Origin: Colwellia hornerae
GTDB lineage: Bacteria; Pseudomonadota; Gammaproteobacteria; Enterobacterales; Alteromonadaceae
Direction: 5' to 3'
Length of the DNA: 48,896 nucleotides
Assembly (NCBI RefSeq): GCF_007954355.1
Contig: NZ_VOLR01000029.1
Span: 1-48,896, forward strand
Shown: piece by piece, positions 36,561 through 44,441 of the stretch
Layout of the letters: each line of letters begins with the position of its first letter
Numbering within the stretch: the first letter of the stretch is position 1
Program-made: the position numbers and the translations under genes
The notes under the pieces: model-generated
Told to the model about the DNA's origin: nothing
What the model saw: only the letters and a program-made list of their open reading frames with translations
Databases searched by the model: none

Positions 36561-38300
36561 TTACTGACCCGGTTTATTTTCAGCCCAGACAACCGTACCT
36601 TCATAAGCAGTCTGGAAGAAAAACAGCCTATCTTCAGAGTAAGTGACGTCTATTTCCGCTAAGCTGGAGATGTAACCTATTTTTTTATCCCTAATAGTAA
36701 TATCTGAGATTTCAGTTAGGCTATGGTCACTAACCATGTGATAAATAGTTTCTTCAAATCCTCCGCCAATAATCCAAGAGAAAAGTAACTTATTATCTAA
36801 GTTTTGAATATTAAAATAGGTTTTATCTCCTGCTTCACCAATGCTAGAGCCTTCAGAGGTAATTTGCTCTGCGACTGTTATGGCTTCGGTAGATAAATTT
36901 ACGTTTTCTAGTAAACCATCATGGCTAATTATTCTAGCTTTAATTGCTTGGTCGCTCGCTCCCTCACATGTACTACAATATCCTCCTTGTACCCAAGAGA
37001 AGACAAAACCATTATCTATCGATATTAACTGTTGGAATCGTGCAGTCGCCACATCGTTTTTATCTATGGTTGAAGGTGCAATACTCCTGACAACGTCAAT
37101 ATCATTGACAAATTTTCCGTAGGTAACGATTGGGTAATTATCATTACTTGACTCTTTAGTTGACCAAGTAACTAAAACTTGATTGTTACTGATAGCAGCT
37201 TTAACCGTTTGATCAATAAGGCCATCTACATATTGATGAATAGCAAACGTCTTTGATGTGACACCATCAGTATCAATATAGCGGCCCATGATATGATCGC
37301 TGCCATACCTTGACCTCCAACGCCAAGTAACTAAATATTTATCACCATCAAAAAGAATGTTTATTTCTTTGTGGTTATTGCCAAGTGAAAACCCTCGTTC
37401 TAAGAAGAAGTCTATGTTTTCACTATTAAATGATATCGGAATACGAACATTATCTAAAACGACTCCCGTTTTTGACACTCTTTTAGCCACAAGGTGTCGA
37501 TCATTATAATCAGCGCCATATACTACGAGATATGAACCCTGACTATATTGAGCAGTAGCATTTAAACAACCTAAAGATTTATCATCAATTAAAAATTGTT
37601 CGCTAAACGTTATCTCCTGCGACATTATTTTGCCATAGAGCTGATATTCATTAGAATTCTGTGCTGATGGTTCGCAAATTAATAATAAAAAATCATCATC
37701 TGCCTTTGTTACATTTATATCTGTAGTCTCATGCGTTAATAAACTGAGATGGGAAGTACTAGCAATATATCGAGAAACTTCAATATACCGATCAAACTCT
37801 TTAGCTTCTGAAAAAAAGAAAATGGAATAGTAAACGGAGTTAACTTCCACATAGCTTTGCATAAACTTTAAAGCGATATCATCAATATCTGCGGTAAATA
37901 TAACCTCTGTTCCCTCAAAGCTCGAAAAGTTAATTGGCCTAGAAGCGACTTCGCTAATATTTGAAAGACCTTGCCTACTTTGAATGAAATTGTCTGTTTT
38001 TACTATGGTAAGAACTTTAGGGGAAGTACCTTCTGAATAAAAAGTAGTAAGTACAGGGGGAACAATTTCAATATTTTGTTCTTGATACCAGCTAATAGGA
38101 ATTTCTAAAGTAATTCCTCCCCTAAAAAGAGAATTAGACTTCTCTGCTATTTCATTTTTATATTTGATACTTTTGTAATCAAGGGGAACAACGGCGACAT
38201 TGGTGTCAGTTCCGTTACTTTTAGTACTATCACTACTAGAACTTCCTCCGCATCCTTGAGTAAATAAAACAAATAGAATAATCGTTATTAACTTTTTCAC
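36561..38300 (-). CDS. Lipoprotein with propeller-like repeats, unknown function
   Basis: I do not recognise a named family. The 579 residues start with a lipoprotein signal (MKKLITIILFVLFTQGC, cysteine about 17), then a Ser/Gly-rich linker (GGSSSSDSTKSNGTDTN). The region about 35-190 looks like a separate alpha/beta domain. From about 205 to 560 there are recurring strands such as SYLVVYGADYNDRHLVAKRV, KYLVTWRWRSRYGSDHIMGR, QVLVTWSTKESSNDNYP, GFVFSWVQGG and LLFSWIIGGG, each followed by a turn and another strand. This looks like beta-propeller blades. It is convergent with the EamA gene. Outer-membrane anchoring is likely because no inner-membrane retention aspartate follows the cysteine. Confidence 0.6.
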   Translation of the reverse strand: MKKLITIILFVLFTQGCGGSSSSDSTKSNGTDTNVAVVPLDYKSIKYKNEIAEKSNSLFRGGITLEIPISWYQEQNIEIVPPVLTTFYSEGTSPKVLTIVKTDNFIQSRQGLSNISEVASRPINFSSFEGTEVIFTADIDDIALKFMQSYVEVNSVYYSIFFFSEAKEFDRYIEVSRYIASTSHLSLLTHETTDINVTKADDDFLLLICEPSAQNSNEYQLYGKIMSQEITFSEQFLIDDKSLGCLNATAQYSQGSYLVVYGADYNDRHLVAKRVSKTGVVLDNVRIPISFNSENIDFFLERGFSLGNNHKEINILFDGDKYLVTWRWRSRYGSDHIMGRYIDTDGVTSKTFAIHQYVDGLIDQTVKAAISNNQVLVTWSTKESSNDNYPIVTYGKFVNDIDVVRSIAPSTIDKNDVATARFQQLISIDNGFVFSWVQGGYCSTCEGASDQAIKARIISHDGLLENVNLSTEAITVAEQITSEGSSIGEAGDKTYFNIQNLDNKLLFSWIIGGGFEETIYHMVSDHSLTEISDITIRDKKIGYISSLAEIDVTYSEDRLFFFQTAYEGTVVWAENKPGQ

Positions 38301-38868
38301 ATATATTCCTTTATCAATATATTTTTTGATAATTTAAATGCCGCAATAATAAAAAATATATTCTGTGGCTTAACCACTTTAAGTGGCGATAAATAATTAG
38401 CTAAAAGGGTGTTAAACGAAAGATAAAAGTGTAATTTATCTTTGTTCATTCGTAGGTTATCTTGAAATTTTATCACCCTTTACAAAAAAAGTAATATAAC
38501 CACTCGTAACAATATTAACAAAAAGTTAACGTTAAATCTTTAAAAGGTCGATTTTACTATAAAAAGAAAGGTTTATCACGTCAACTGGCTTGATAAAGTA
38601 GGAGGTATTATCGTAATTCTAGTTTAATGTATGAATAATATTGACCTTACTATTTGAACTAACCCTGTTGATATAGACAGAGGATTAACAAGCTTTTTCA
38701 TCCGCGAATACCAAGAGTAAGCAATCAAGCGCGTGATATTTTCTGAATAAAACATAGCCCATTAGCTAAAAAACTCAGCAAGCTCTGTGACGACTTTGCA
38801 GAGTAGTTTTTCAGCAATTTTAGTGTTAATATTTTTCTATCTATAAATCAAGGAAGATTAACACCATA
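38301..38868. other. 568-bp AT-rich intergenic region
   Basis: It lies between two divergent genes. I see no credible ORF. An imperfect hairpin is present at about 38766-38815 (CTCTG/CAGAG core inside an AAAAACT/AGTTTTT extension), which could be a terminator left from a lost gene or a regulatory stem. An AAGGAAG ribosome site sits at 38850-38856, before the GTG of the next gene. Confidence 0.5.
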
Positions 38869-39654
38869 GTGATCATCAGTAATATACTCAGGTCTTTAAC
38901 CGCATTACTTTGCTTTGTCGCGCTATCAGCAAGCTCACAAGAGGTTACTTCTCAGCCACACATTGAAATCGTCACCGAGCACCTGCCCCCTTTTCAAATA
39001 GATACACCTAATAAGGTATTAGGATTCGCCACAGAAATAGTATCTTCGGCGCTGTCGAGTACACCGTACACATTTAATATCAGTGTCTATCCCTGGGCGA
39101 GATCACTTAATATGGCTTTGAATAAAGCAAACACCTGTATTTATTCTATTGCCCGAACCCCTGCACGTGAACAGCAATTTATTTGGGTAAATACCATCGC
39201 CGAGCGTAATGTTTCTTTTATCGGTTTAACGGCACGAAAGCTAAGTATTACTTCATTAGACGATGCAAAAAAATATATGATTGCTGTGATCCGTGATGAT
39301 GTTACCCACCAACTTTTAGTGAAAAAAGGCTTTATAGAAGGTCTCAATTTATTTGTTGTCAATAATACTCATTCATTATTAATGCTGTTAGCTAAACGTA
39401 AAAGCATCGATTTAATTTTAGCGGATGGATATACTATTAAGTATCGTGCTCAATTTAATAATTTAAACCCTAATCTATTTGAAAATGTTTACCAACTAAA
39501 TACCAAGCCGTTAGACTACTATTTTGCCTGTAATATAAAAACACCCCCCTATATTATTGAACAGTTACGCCATTCAATTAATCAACTGAAGATAACAGGA
39601 AAAATTGATAAAATAATCAGTGAGTGGCAATATCCTGTTATAAGAGTAAATTAA
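38869..39654 (+). CDS. Orphan periplasmic family-3 solute-binding protein (first copy)
   Basis: A 261-residue exported protein with a signal peptide (about 1-23, ending ALSASSQ) and a type II periplasmic-binding (SBP_bac_3-like) fold. Typical points are IEIVTEHLPPFQ at the start of the domain, NISVYPWARSLNMALNKA, then IARTPAREQQFIW, and the C-terminal GKIDKIISEW. The start is GTG after a distant AAGGAAG. No permease or ATPase is nearby, so it is likely a stand-alone sensor or an enzyme-less binding protein. A related gene lies at 43.5 kb. Confidence 0.85.
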   Translation: MIISNILRSLTALLCFVALSASSQEVTSQPHIEIVTEHLPPFQIDTPNKVLGFATEIVSSALSSTPYTFNISVYPWARSLNMALNKANTCIYSIARTPAREQQFIWVNTIAERNVSFIGLTARKLSITSLDDAKKYMIAVIRDDVTHQLLVKKGFIEGLNLFVVNNTHSLLMLLAKRKSIDLILADGYTIKYRAQFNNLNPNLFENVYQLNTKPLDYYFACNIKTPPYIIEQLRHSINQLKITGKIDKIISEWQYPVIRVN

Positions 39655-39766
39655 CTATAAAGGATTTATTGATGCGTTTAGTCTTATTAATTTTAAAAAA
39701 ATCAGCAGCTAGCTATTAATATATGTTATTTTTCTTATCCATTTTATTGCGAAAGACTTTTACAGA

Positions 39767-40636
39767 ATGACACTGTGGTTAAAGGATGATTTAGCGTCCA
39801 GAAAAGTAGTTTTACAGCGAGCGGTACTATTCGCCACGGTTACCCTATTCGTTTTATTTGTATTCCAGCCTTTTGGCACCAATAACCATACTATTCCCTT
39901 TAAATTTTTACGACTTTCGGGTTATAGCTTAGTCACTTTTTGCGCGCTATTACTCTCTGGTGCATTAGAAATAGCCTCAATTCGTCTGAAGGTTAGTAAC
40001 AAATTACGTTTGATGATTATACCTTGTTTTTATATTGGTATAGTCTCAGCCTTTAATCACAGCTACTTTGTCGTGGCTATTCTGGGCTCTTGGCATTGGC
40101 AAAATCAATTACTGTTTATTTTATATACTTTTGCTATTGGTTTGTTTCCAATTTTTTTTATATATCTTGTTAATCGCCATGCACAAAAAATCACGTTGCC
40201 AAAACAAGTTATTAAAACTGACAATATAACAAATCAACAAGATGAAAATGTAGTTAATAGCGAGCACAGATCAACTCAGCCACTGACCTTAACTGGCGAT
40301 AATAAAGGCGATAAGTTGCAAATTGCTTTATCACAGCTGTTATTTATCAAGTCGGCTGACAATTACTGTGAGTTTGCCATTATTAAAGATAACAACGTTA
40401 GCCATCAATTGTTACGCAGTTCACTAACCAGTATCTTAAAACAACTCCCTGTCGACTCACCGGTAACGCGCTGTCATCGCTCTTATGCCGTAAACCTTGC
40501 CTTAGTGTCACTTAGCACCGGCAATGCTGGTGGTTTGAAATTAGTGATGAAGCCCCTTGACCTTACGGTCCCCGTATCCCGTTCTTATGTAGAAACAATA
40601 AAGCAAGCCTTGTCATTAGTCCCAAAAGCTTGTTAG
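39767..40636 (+). CDS. Membrane-anchored LytTR-type transcriptional regulator
   Basis: The 289-residue protein has four membrane segments (about 18-36, 46-66, 80-105, 112-135) and a linker of about 50 residues. A C-terminal LytTR DNA-binding domain follows (about 185-285), with ALSQLLFIKSADNYCEFAII, VTRCHRSYAVNLALV and LTVPVSRSYVETIKQAL. There is no receiver domain. Membrane LytTR proteins of this kind are thought to respond directly to membrane or small-molecule signals. It is followed on the same strand by a CPBP protease gene (118 bp) and a small membrane protein gene. Confidence 0.88.
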   Translation: MTLWLKDDLASRKVVLQRAVLFATVTLFVLFVFQPFGTNNHTIPFKFLRLSGYSLVTFCALLLSGALEIASIRLKVSNKLRLMIIPCFYIGIVSAFNHSYFVVAILGSWHWQNQLLFILYTFAIGLFPIFFIYLVNRHAQKITLPKQVIKTDNITNQQDENVVNSEHRSTQPLTLTGDNKGDKLQIALSQLLFIKSADNYCEFAIIKDNNVSHQLLRSSLTSILKQLPVDSPVTRCHRSYAVNLALVSLSTGNAGGLKLVMKPLDLTVPVSRSYVETIKQALSLVPKAC

Positions 40637-40754
40637 TCACCCCAATATATTGTTAACAGTACCTTTTTTATCAGCTTAACCCTAATTTATGGATATTCAA
40701 TTGAGTGTTGGTCATGCTTAATTTGAAATTAAAACTTTAGTTAAGCAGGTACAT

Positions 40755-41573
40755 ATGAATAACAAAATTAAAACACTGGTAATGATCACCACCTTTATAT
40801 TCTGTCGCTATATATTGAAATACTTTTGGGGAGATACTTGGAGTGAAGCTTTACTGGCATTAGATAATCAATCTCACCTTTTATTGACACCCGCGCGCTA
40901 CCTCTTTATATACAGCCCCTTAGTGTTAGTCGCAAACTTACTATTTAAGGACGTTGCTTTAACTGAAATTTTAGGATTAAAAATAGCAGGATTTCAACAT
41001 TACTTTTTAGCGGCTGTTGCCTGTTGCTTGCCAATGAGCATTGGTTACGCATATTTAAGTAGCGAGTTGAACCTTGCCCTATCAGGAATAATGGTTGGCT
41101 CGGTATACGCAGGTCTGTTCGAAGAAATTCTTTTCAGAGCGGTATTATTTGGGGTTTTATTTCGATATTGCCATTTAGGATTTATACCCGCCGCTTTATT
41201 GAGTTCAGTTATCTTTGGTTTTGGGCATATATATCAAGGGCATGACCTAATGTCAGCCTTTGCTGCTTTCGCCATAACCTCGGTAGCCGGTACTTGGTTT
41301 GCATGGTTGTTTTGTGAATCTGGCTATCGAATTTGGTTTCCTTTATGGATGCATATTTTCATGAATGCAGCTTACGGCATATTTGGCATGTCAGGTGGTG
41401 CAGCGGGAGACTTACCGGGCAATATATTCAAAGCAAGCTCAATTATTTTAAGTTTATTTTACATTCACCTGCTTGTTCGCCGTGGTAAAAAGCGCGAAAT
41501 AACCCTTTTAAACTTGTGGAAAAATCAATCGACCACAAGTACAAAAGCGACATTAACCACTGAAAGTATTTAA
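40755..41573 (+). CDS. CPBP family intramembrane metalloprotease
   Basis: A 272-residue polytopic protein of the CPBP (CAAX protease/bacteriocin-processing, Abi) family. Metal and catalytic residues are visible: E123, E124 and R128 (LFEEILFRAV), H158 (FGFGHIYQG), H200 and N204 (MHIFMNA). A good ribosome site (AGCAGGT) precedes the ATG. The LytTR regulator is upstream, and the small PspB-like gene starts 12 bp after its stop. The substrate is unknown; candidates are peptides, membrane proteins or the regulator itself. Confidence 0.9.
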   Translation: MNNKIKTLVMITTFIFCRYILKYFWGDTWSEALLALDNQSHLLLTPARYLFIYSPLVLVANLLFKDVALTEILGLKIAGFQHYFLAAVACCLPMSIGYAYLSSELNLALSGIMVGSVYAGLFEEILFRAVLFGVLFRYCHLGFIPAALLSSVIFGFGHIYQGHDLMSAFAAFAITSVAGTWFAWLFCESGYRIWFPLWMHIFMNAAYGIFGMSGGAAGDLPGNIFKASSIILSLFYIHLLVRRGKKREITLLNLWKNQSTTSTKATLTTESI

Positions 41574-41585
41574 AGGGAATTAGCT

Positions 41586-41834
41586 ATGCTCGAATTATTT
41601 TTAGTTATGATGACACTGACATCACCAGTATTAATTATTATCTTGGTTCGCCATTATTTTCGTTATAAATCAGCGGTCAATCAACAGTTATTAGCGTTGC
41701 AAAAAGAAAATAATAATCATACCGCCAGAACAACACAAAAGAAATTAGCTATACTGATTGAAAGAGTGATCGTACTGGAAGAAATCGTCACCGATAGCAA
41801 CACCAAGCTGCGCCAAGAGATAAAACAATTGTAA
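41586..41834 (+). CDS. Small membrane protein, PspB-like
   Basis: An 82-residue protein with one N-terminal membrane segment (about 3-22) and a basic, then coiled-coil cytoplasmic part (KLAILIERVIVLEEIVTDSN). The layout and the heptad region recall the phage-shock protein PspB, but the characteristic PspB C-terminus is absent. It starts 12 bp after the CPBP protease stop and is likely cotranscribed with it. The function is not known. Confidence 0.6.
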   Translation: MLELFLVMMTLTSPVLIIILVRHYFRYKSAVNQQLLALQKENNNHTARTTQKKLAILIERVIVLEEIVTDSNTKLRQEIKQL

Positions 41835-41938
41835 TAACGTTATTGCTATCTCTTACATATGACCTTGGTGATTAAGTCGCTAACTCGACCTGAGCAGTGG
41901 TATCGGTGTTGTTCGTTATTTTATCAAATGAACAACGC

Positions 41939-42301
41939 CTAATACTTATATTCATGGGCTTTTAAAACATCTAATGAAACCACTGTTAGTGCTTTTTGGT
42001 TGGTTGCCTCAAGCACAATAGGTGGAGCCACATTTGCCGCAATTGCATGATACCAACGAACAGCGCATAAGCACCATTTGTCACCAGCTTTTAAACCAGG
42101 AAAACCATACTGAGAATTAGGGCTGATCAGATCATTACCTTGTGCTTTTGAGAACTGTAGAAAATCGTCAGTCATGATTGCGCAGACACTGTGGTTACCG
42201 AAGTCAACTTCGGGCACAAAACAAAACCCTTTTCGGGTATAGCCCGTATGACTACAACATAACTCTAAATCTGTACCTAATACATTCAATTGATTGTCCA
42301 T
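41939..42301 (-). CDS. DUF2237 family protein
   Basis: A 120-residue cytoplasmic protein of the DUF2237 family. It has NVLGTDLELCCSHTGYTRKG near the N-terminus, then VCAIMTDDFLQFSKAQGNDL, and GLKAGDKWCLCAVRWYHA with ALTVVSLDVLKAHEY at the end. The function is unknown. Several conserved cysteines (CC and WCLC) are present. It is divergent from the UbiG-like gene, with only 46 bp between them. Confidence 0.88.
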   Translation of the reverse strand: MDNQLNVLGTDLELCCSHTGYTRKGFCFVPEVDFGNHSVCAIMTDDFLQFSKAQGNDLISPNSQYGFPGLKAGDKWCLCAVRWYHAIAANVAPPIVLEATNQKALTVVSLDVLKAHEYKY

Positions 42302-42347
42302 AAAGGTGCCTTGTGTTAATTAACGTAAATAAGATGGAATACCTACC

Positions 42348-43145
42348 ATGTTAGACAAAAGTAAGCTTAATCCTGTGAAAAACAATAACATTAAACACAC
42401 GCCAGCTGGTAATTTTAGTCCGGCAGAAGTCGCTAAATTTAATAAGTTTGCTGAGAGTTGGTGGGATCCAAACGGTCGATACAAAACGGCACTAGAATTC
42501 AATCGAGTACGCGTAGCCTATTTTATTGCACAAATCTGCGCTTTCTATGGTCGCGATCCTAATCATATAGCACCACTGCAAGGCTTAAAAATTTTAGATG
42601 TTGGCTGCGGCGCAGGCCTGGTTTGCGAACCTTTAGCAAAAGCCGGAGCTACGGTGGTCGGCATAGACGTTAGTGAGATAAGTATCGAAGTAGCAAAACG
42701 TCATGCGGTGAAATCTCAACTCGATATTGAGTATCGCCACGAACATGCGCAACAGACCAGTATAAGCGATAAAAATCGCTACGATGTGGTGATTAATGCT
42801 GAAGTGATAGAGCATGTCCCCAACCAAAAAGACTTAGTTAAACAATGCAGTCAATTATGCAAGGTGGATGGCTGTGTGGTTATGGCAACACTCAATCGCA
42901 CCATTAAATCCTACCTGGTTGGCATTCTTGGCGCCGAATATATTATGCGTTATTTACCTATAGGCACACACAGTTGGCGTGCCTTTGTAACACCACTTGA
43001 ATTAAACACTATGGCGACGCTAGCGCATATGCACTTGGTAACAGAAATTGGCATGACCTACAGTCTGCTCACTAAAAATTGGCGCACGACCTCTAGTTTA
43101 GAAGTCAATTATCTGCAACTATATAAACGTATAGCGGCCCATTAG
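42348..43145 (+). CDS. UbiG-like O-methyltransferase, alphaproteobacterial type
   Basis: The 265 residues look like UbiG, the SAM-dependent methyltransferase that makes two O-methylations in ubiquinone synthesis. The SAM loop is ILDVGCGAGLVCEPLAKAGA (DVGCGAG at 84-90), followed by GIDVSE. The WWDPNGRYKTALEFNRVRVA segment, the FYGRDP loop, IEVAKRHA, VVINAEVIEHV and TLNRTIKSYLVGILGAEYI resemble alphaproteobacterial UbiG more than E. coli UbiG. The usual late NPL motif is replaced (MTYSLLTKNWR). Since gammaproteobacteria normally carry ubiG near gyrA, this may be an acquired second copy with another substrate. Confidence 0.75.
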   Translation: MLDKSKLNPVKNNNIKHTPAGNFSPAEVAKFNKFAESWWDPNGRYKTALEFNRVRVAYFIAQICAFYGRDPNHIAPLQGLKILDVGCGAGLVCEPLAKAGATVVGIDVSEISIEVAKRHAVKSQLDIEYRHEHAQQTSISDKNRYDVVINAEVIEHVPNQKDLVKQCSQLCKVDGCVVMATLNRTIKSYLVGILGAEYIMRYLPIGTHSWRAFVTPLELNTMATLAHMHLVTEIGMTYSLLTKNWRTTSSLEVNYLQLYKRIAAH

Positions 43146-43513
43146 CCTTTCGATGATACTGGCTATAAAAAACCTATAAAGCAGCCGCTTTAATTATTGT
43201 TATTTAGGCTATTATCGGGCTGTAAATTAACAACAGCTTATTTAATTAGCAGATAATTACCTAATAATAAGTATAAGCGTGTCTAGCCATTCCCCTGTTA
43301 AGCAATGCTAGGTCAATGGGGTAATAGCGACTAATTACAGAAAAATATCCGCTTGAGCAGATACCTCGTACTTTATTTACTGAACAATCGTAATCTTACC
43401 TTGCAATAGCACTCGTTTTATTATTAATACAATACTACTAGGCAAACACTGCGCAATAGAGCAAATATAAATATTTTAATTTTCCGTCAATCAACATTGG
43501 TCAGCAAGCTGAT
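43146..43513. other. 368-bp intergenic region
   Basis: It holds a short hairpin TAAAGC-AGCC-GCTTTA (43177-43192) that may weakly end the UbiG-like transcript. I see no other ORF or repeat, and no clear promoter for the next gene. Confidence 0.4.
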
Positions 43514-44266
43514 ATGAATAATATAGGTAAGCAAACAGCCGTTGCGCTATTATTATTTGTATTCTCATGGGCAAGTTATGCTCAGCAATTGAGATTCGTT
43601 ACAGAAAATTTACCCCCCTTTCATTTTATGGGCGCAGATAACAAACCTGCAGGAGCTTTGGTTGAAGTTATTGAAGCTTTAATGATTAAAACTCAGCTTT
43701 CTGCTCAAATCGAGTTTATACCTTTTGCACGTAGTTATGATTTAGCCTTAAATAATAAAGATATTTTTATGCTCTCTTTAATGAAGAGTACTGACCGCAA
43801 AGATCTTTTCCAGTGGGTTGGTCAAATATTTAAGAGCAAAGCTTTTTTGGTGGGTCTTCGCAGCCGCTCTGATATCAATATTAGTAATATTGAAGAGGCA
43901 AAGTCGTTTGTCGTTGGTACAATTCGCGGCTATCATTCAGAGCAACATTTAAAAAGCGCAGGCTTTCTAGAGCAAAAAAACTTACATTTATCCGTTAGTT
44001 ATAAACATATGTGGAGCATGCTCTTTGAACAACGAATAGACTTTATTTTAACAAACTTTGTTGCTGTAGATAGAGAAATGAAGAGTATTGGCTTTAATAA
44101 AGAAGACATTAAACCTTTTATTGAACTACATGATTTTCCTGGCGATCTTTTTATCGCGACTGGACTTAAAACAGCAGATAAAACAGTGACTATTTTATCT
44201 GCTGCATTACAACAAATTAAAGCCGATGGCACCTATAAAAACATTATGGATAAGTGGGGGTTATAA
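43514..44266 (+). CDS. Orphan periplasmic family-3 solute-binding protein (second copy)
   Basis: A 250-residue exported protein with a signal peptide (about 1-23, ending SWASYAQ) and the same SBP_bac_3-like fold as the protein at 38.9 kb. It has RFVTENLPPFHF, IEFIPFARSYDLALNNK, LMKSTDRKDLFQWVG and the C-terminal GTYKNIMDKWGL. No transporter membrane components are nearby. The pair shares the PPF and ARS landmarks but is clearly diverged, so the two genes are old paralogues or separate acquisitions. Confidence 0.85.
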   Translation: MNNIGKQTAVALLLFVFSWASYAQQLRFVTENLPPFHFMGADNKPAGALVEVIEALMIKTQLSAQIEFIPFARSYDLALNNKDIFMLSLMKSTDRKDLFQWVGQIFKSKAFLVGLRSRSDINISNIEEAKSFVVGTIRGYHSEQHLKSAGFLEQKNLHLSVSYKHMWSMLFEQRIDFILTNFVAVDREMKSIGFNKEDIKPFIELHDFPGDLFIATGLKTADKTVTILSAALQQIKADGTYKNIMDKWGL

Positions 44267-44441
44267 TTTAGCGGTTGACGTGCTAATTGTTAGATTAGCA
44301 CGTAGCAAATAAATACGGGTTCATTTTTCAAAGCCGATACTTAATGTTTTCTGATGACTAAAATAATCATAAAATTCAAATTTCTATTTTTAATACATTG
44401 TTGTTCGAGATGTTGTTAGAAGAAAATAAAGGCCATAAGGC

